64,000 bases of DNA, from contig OY829662.1 of NCBI GenBank assembly GCA_963691815.1, positions 22,984,062-23,048,061 on the forward strand, written 5' to 3'. The notes under the pieces were generated by a model. It was given only the letters and a program-made list of their open reading frames with translations. It did not search any database and had not been told where the DNA came from. The first letter of the stretch is position 1. Every line of letters begins with the position of its first letter. This DNA comes from Echiichthys vipera. Lineage: Eukaryota > Chordata > Actinopteri > Perciformes > Trachinidae. Of this stretch, positions 62,925 to 64,000 are shown piece after piece. The translations under genes and the position numbers were made by a program.

Positions 62925-64000
62925 GCAAGTGTATCTCCCGCTTTCTCAAAAGTGTGTGGTCCGTTTTTGGTGTATGTGTGCATGCCCCTCTCTCTAAAAC
63001 TCATCCGCTGCCATAATAATGTTGACAGACTAAACGAAGCTTCTCTTTTTATGAGGTATTTGTTTGTGCCGGCTCAGTCTTCTCACATGATTATTTCAAG
63101 CCCACTGAATCTGCCAATAAACCTGCAGGCTCATGATACTAAAACACTGTTTCATCAGTTGCTTTGGGGTTTATTAGAACAGCTTGAAATTGCGATGTAT
63201 TATTAGAAACACCTGTCATTAAAACTGTTCACATTAAGCGCTTGTCAAGTATTAACTGACTCTGTATAGCCTTTCTGTGGCAGTTCACCCGTCCGCTGTT
63301 TCTAGGATAAATATGGTGTTTATGAAAAGCACATGAATTGTGAAATCAGACTACAGCAGCACTAAACATCTCTCCTCCAATGTTTTATGACTAGCTTCAT
63401 CTTTCTACATTTTAGTGAAGTAAATATATGTAAAATTAAAATATCAAATTTGAAGAAATATGATGGCAGTTGATTCAATCTTTCATACATTTCTGCATGT
63501 TTTCTACTGGTGATGTAGTCTAGGTGCATGTGTGTAGTTTGAAGAGCATTTCAGTTAATAATTCATTGGCCTATTCCATAGCTTTGTCTGTGATAATATT
63601 ATCAGACGTAACAGAAATGAGACTCTGCTGACACAGAACTGAATTCACCCAAACACCTTATTCTATCTCTCTATAATACTTGATATTTTCTGGCTCACCT
63701 CTTCTCAGGTTGATTTATCCGGTAGCTATATTTCTTTCTCCCCTAAACCAATACCTGATGTTTCTGTGTCCTCTTTTAAATGTAAAAACTAAAGCAGCAG
63801 AGACTTCGCTGCAACCTAATCCTGCAGCTTTGAGCACACACAATCCGGGGTGAATGCTAGTTTAATGTGCTGTGTTTCAGTAGCTGTAACTCGGGGCCTC
63901 AGGGCTCCCCTGCCAGAGTATACCATCCACACTCGCCTTAATGCTGCTATGCTTCTGCGTTGCATTACGGCTGCCTCTGAGCAGAGGCCAGAGGAATGTG
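62925..64000 (+). promoter_or_regulatory. downstream intron with candidate Rbfox sites
   Basis: Intron sequence after the cassette exon to the window edge. Contains TGCATG hexamers at 62979-62984, 63494-63499 and 63525-63530, the binding motif of Rbfox splicing regulators. The next constitutive exon (expected to begin with GELERQ-type coding) was searched for and is not present before base 64000. Confidence 0.5.

Overview
This window is ordinary vertebrate nuclear DNA and almost certainly comes from a ray-finned (teleost) fish. The evidence is interrupted genes with GT-AG introns, long CA/GT/CT microsatellites, and a fish-like mix of mobile-element relics: Tc1-like, hAT and TTAA-type miniature elements, several LINE fragments, and a SINE-like repeat with a TTGAA-rich tail. 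I saw no prokaryotic, organellar or viral gene.

Five protein-coding genes can be supported. Two THAP-domain zinc-finger genes lie on the minus strand (696-2814, incomplete on the left; 9414-12861, apparently complete). They look like tandem duplicates: coding exon 1 is 65 nt and exon 2 is 133 nt in both. Next come wbp11 on the plus strand (noncoding exon near 13130-13286, CDS 14592-19903, 732 codons) and ddx47 on the plus strand (CDS 21778-30229, 491 codons). The 5' part of a nonmuscle myosin II heavy chain gene, best matched to myh10, starts with a noncoding exon ending at 31259 and a start codon at 32592. It runs off the right edge. All exon joins of wbp11 and ddx47 keep frame, and each summed CDS is divisible by three.

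Layout: 1-12.9 kb holds the THAP pair in transposon-rich DNA. The right-hand THAP gene and wbp11 are head to head with a few hundred bases between them, so they probably share a bidirectional promoter. wbp11 (spliceosome-associated, PP1-binding) and ddx47 (DEAD-box helicase of rRNA processing) follow head to tail. From 31 kb to the end everything is myh10: a 5.5-kb intron, a 20.3-kb intron full of microsatellites, a 28-nt exon, the P-loop exon, and a 30-nt cassette exon.

The most interesting item is that cassette exon at 62895-62924. It encodes PESPKAFKLQ, the counterpart of the neuron-specific loop-1 insert (N30/B1) of mammalian MYH10. It uses a non-canonical GC donor in an otherwise perfect CAG|GCAAGT context. 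It has TGCATG (Rbfox-type) sites downstream at 62979, 63494 and 63525, and a long CU-rich pentamer tract upstream. No wholly new molecular system was recognised. The rest of interest is gene duplication, transposon structure and regulatory DNA.
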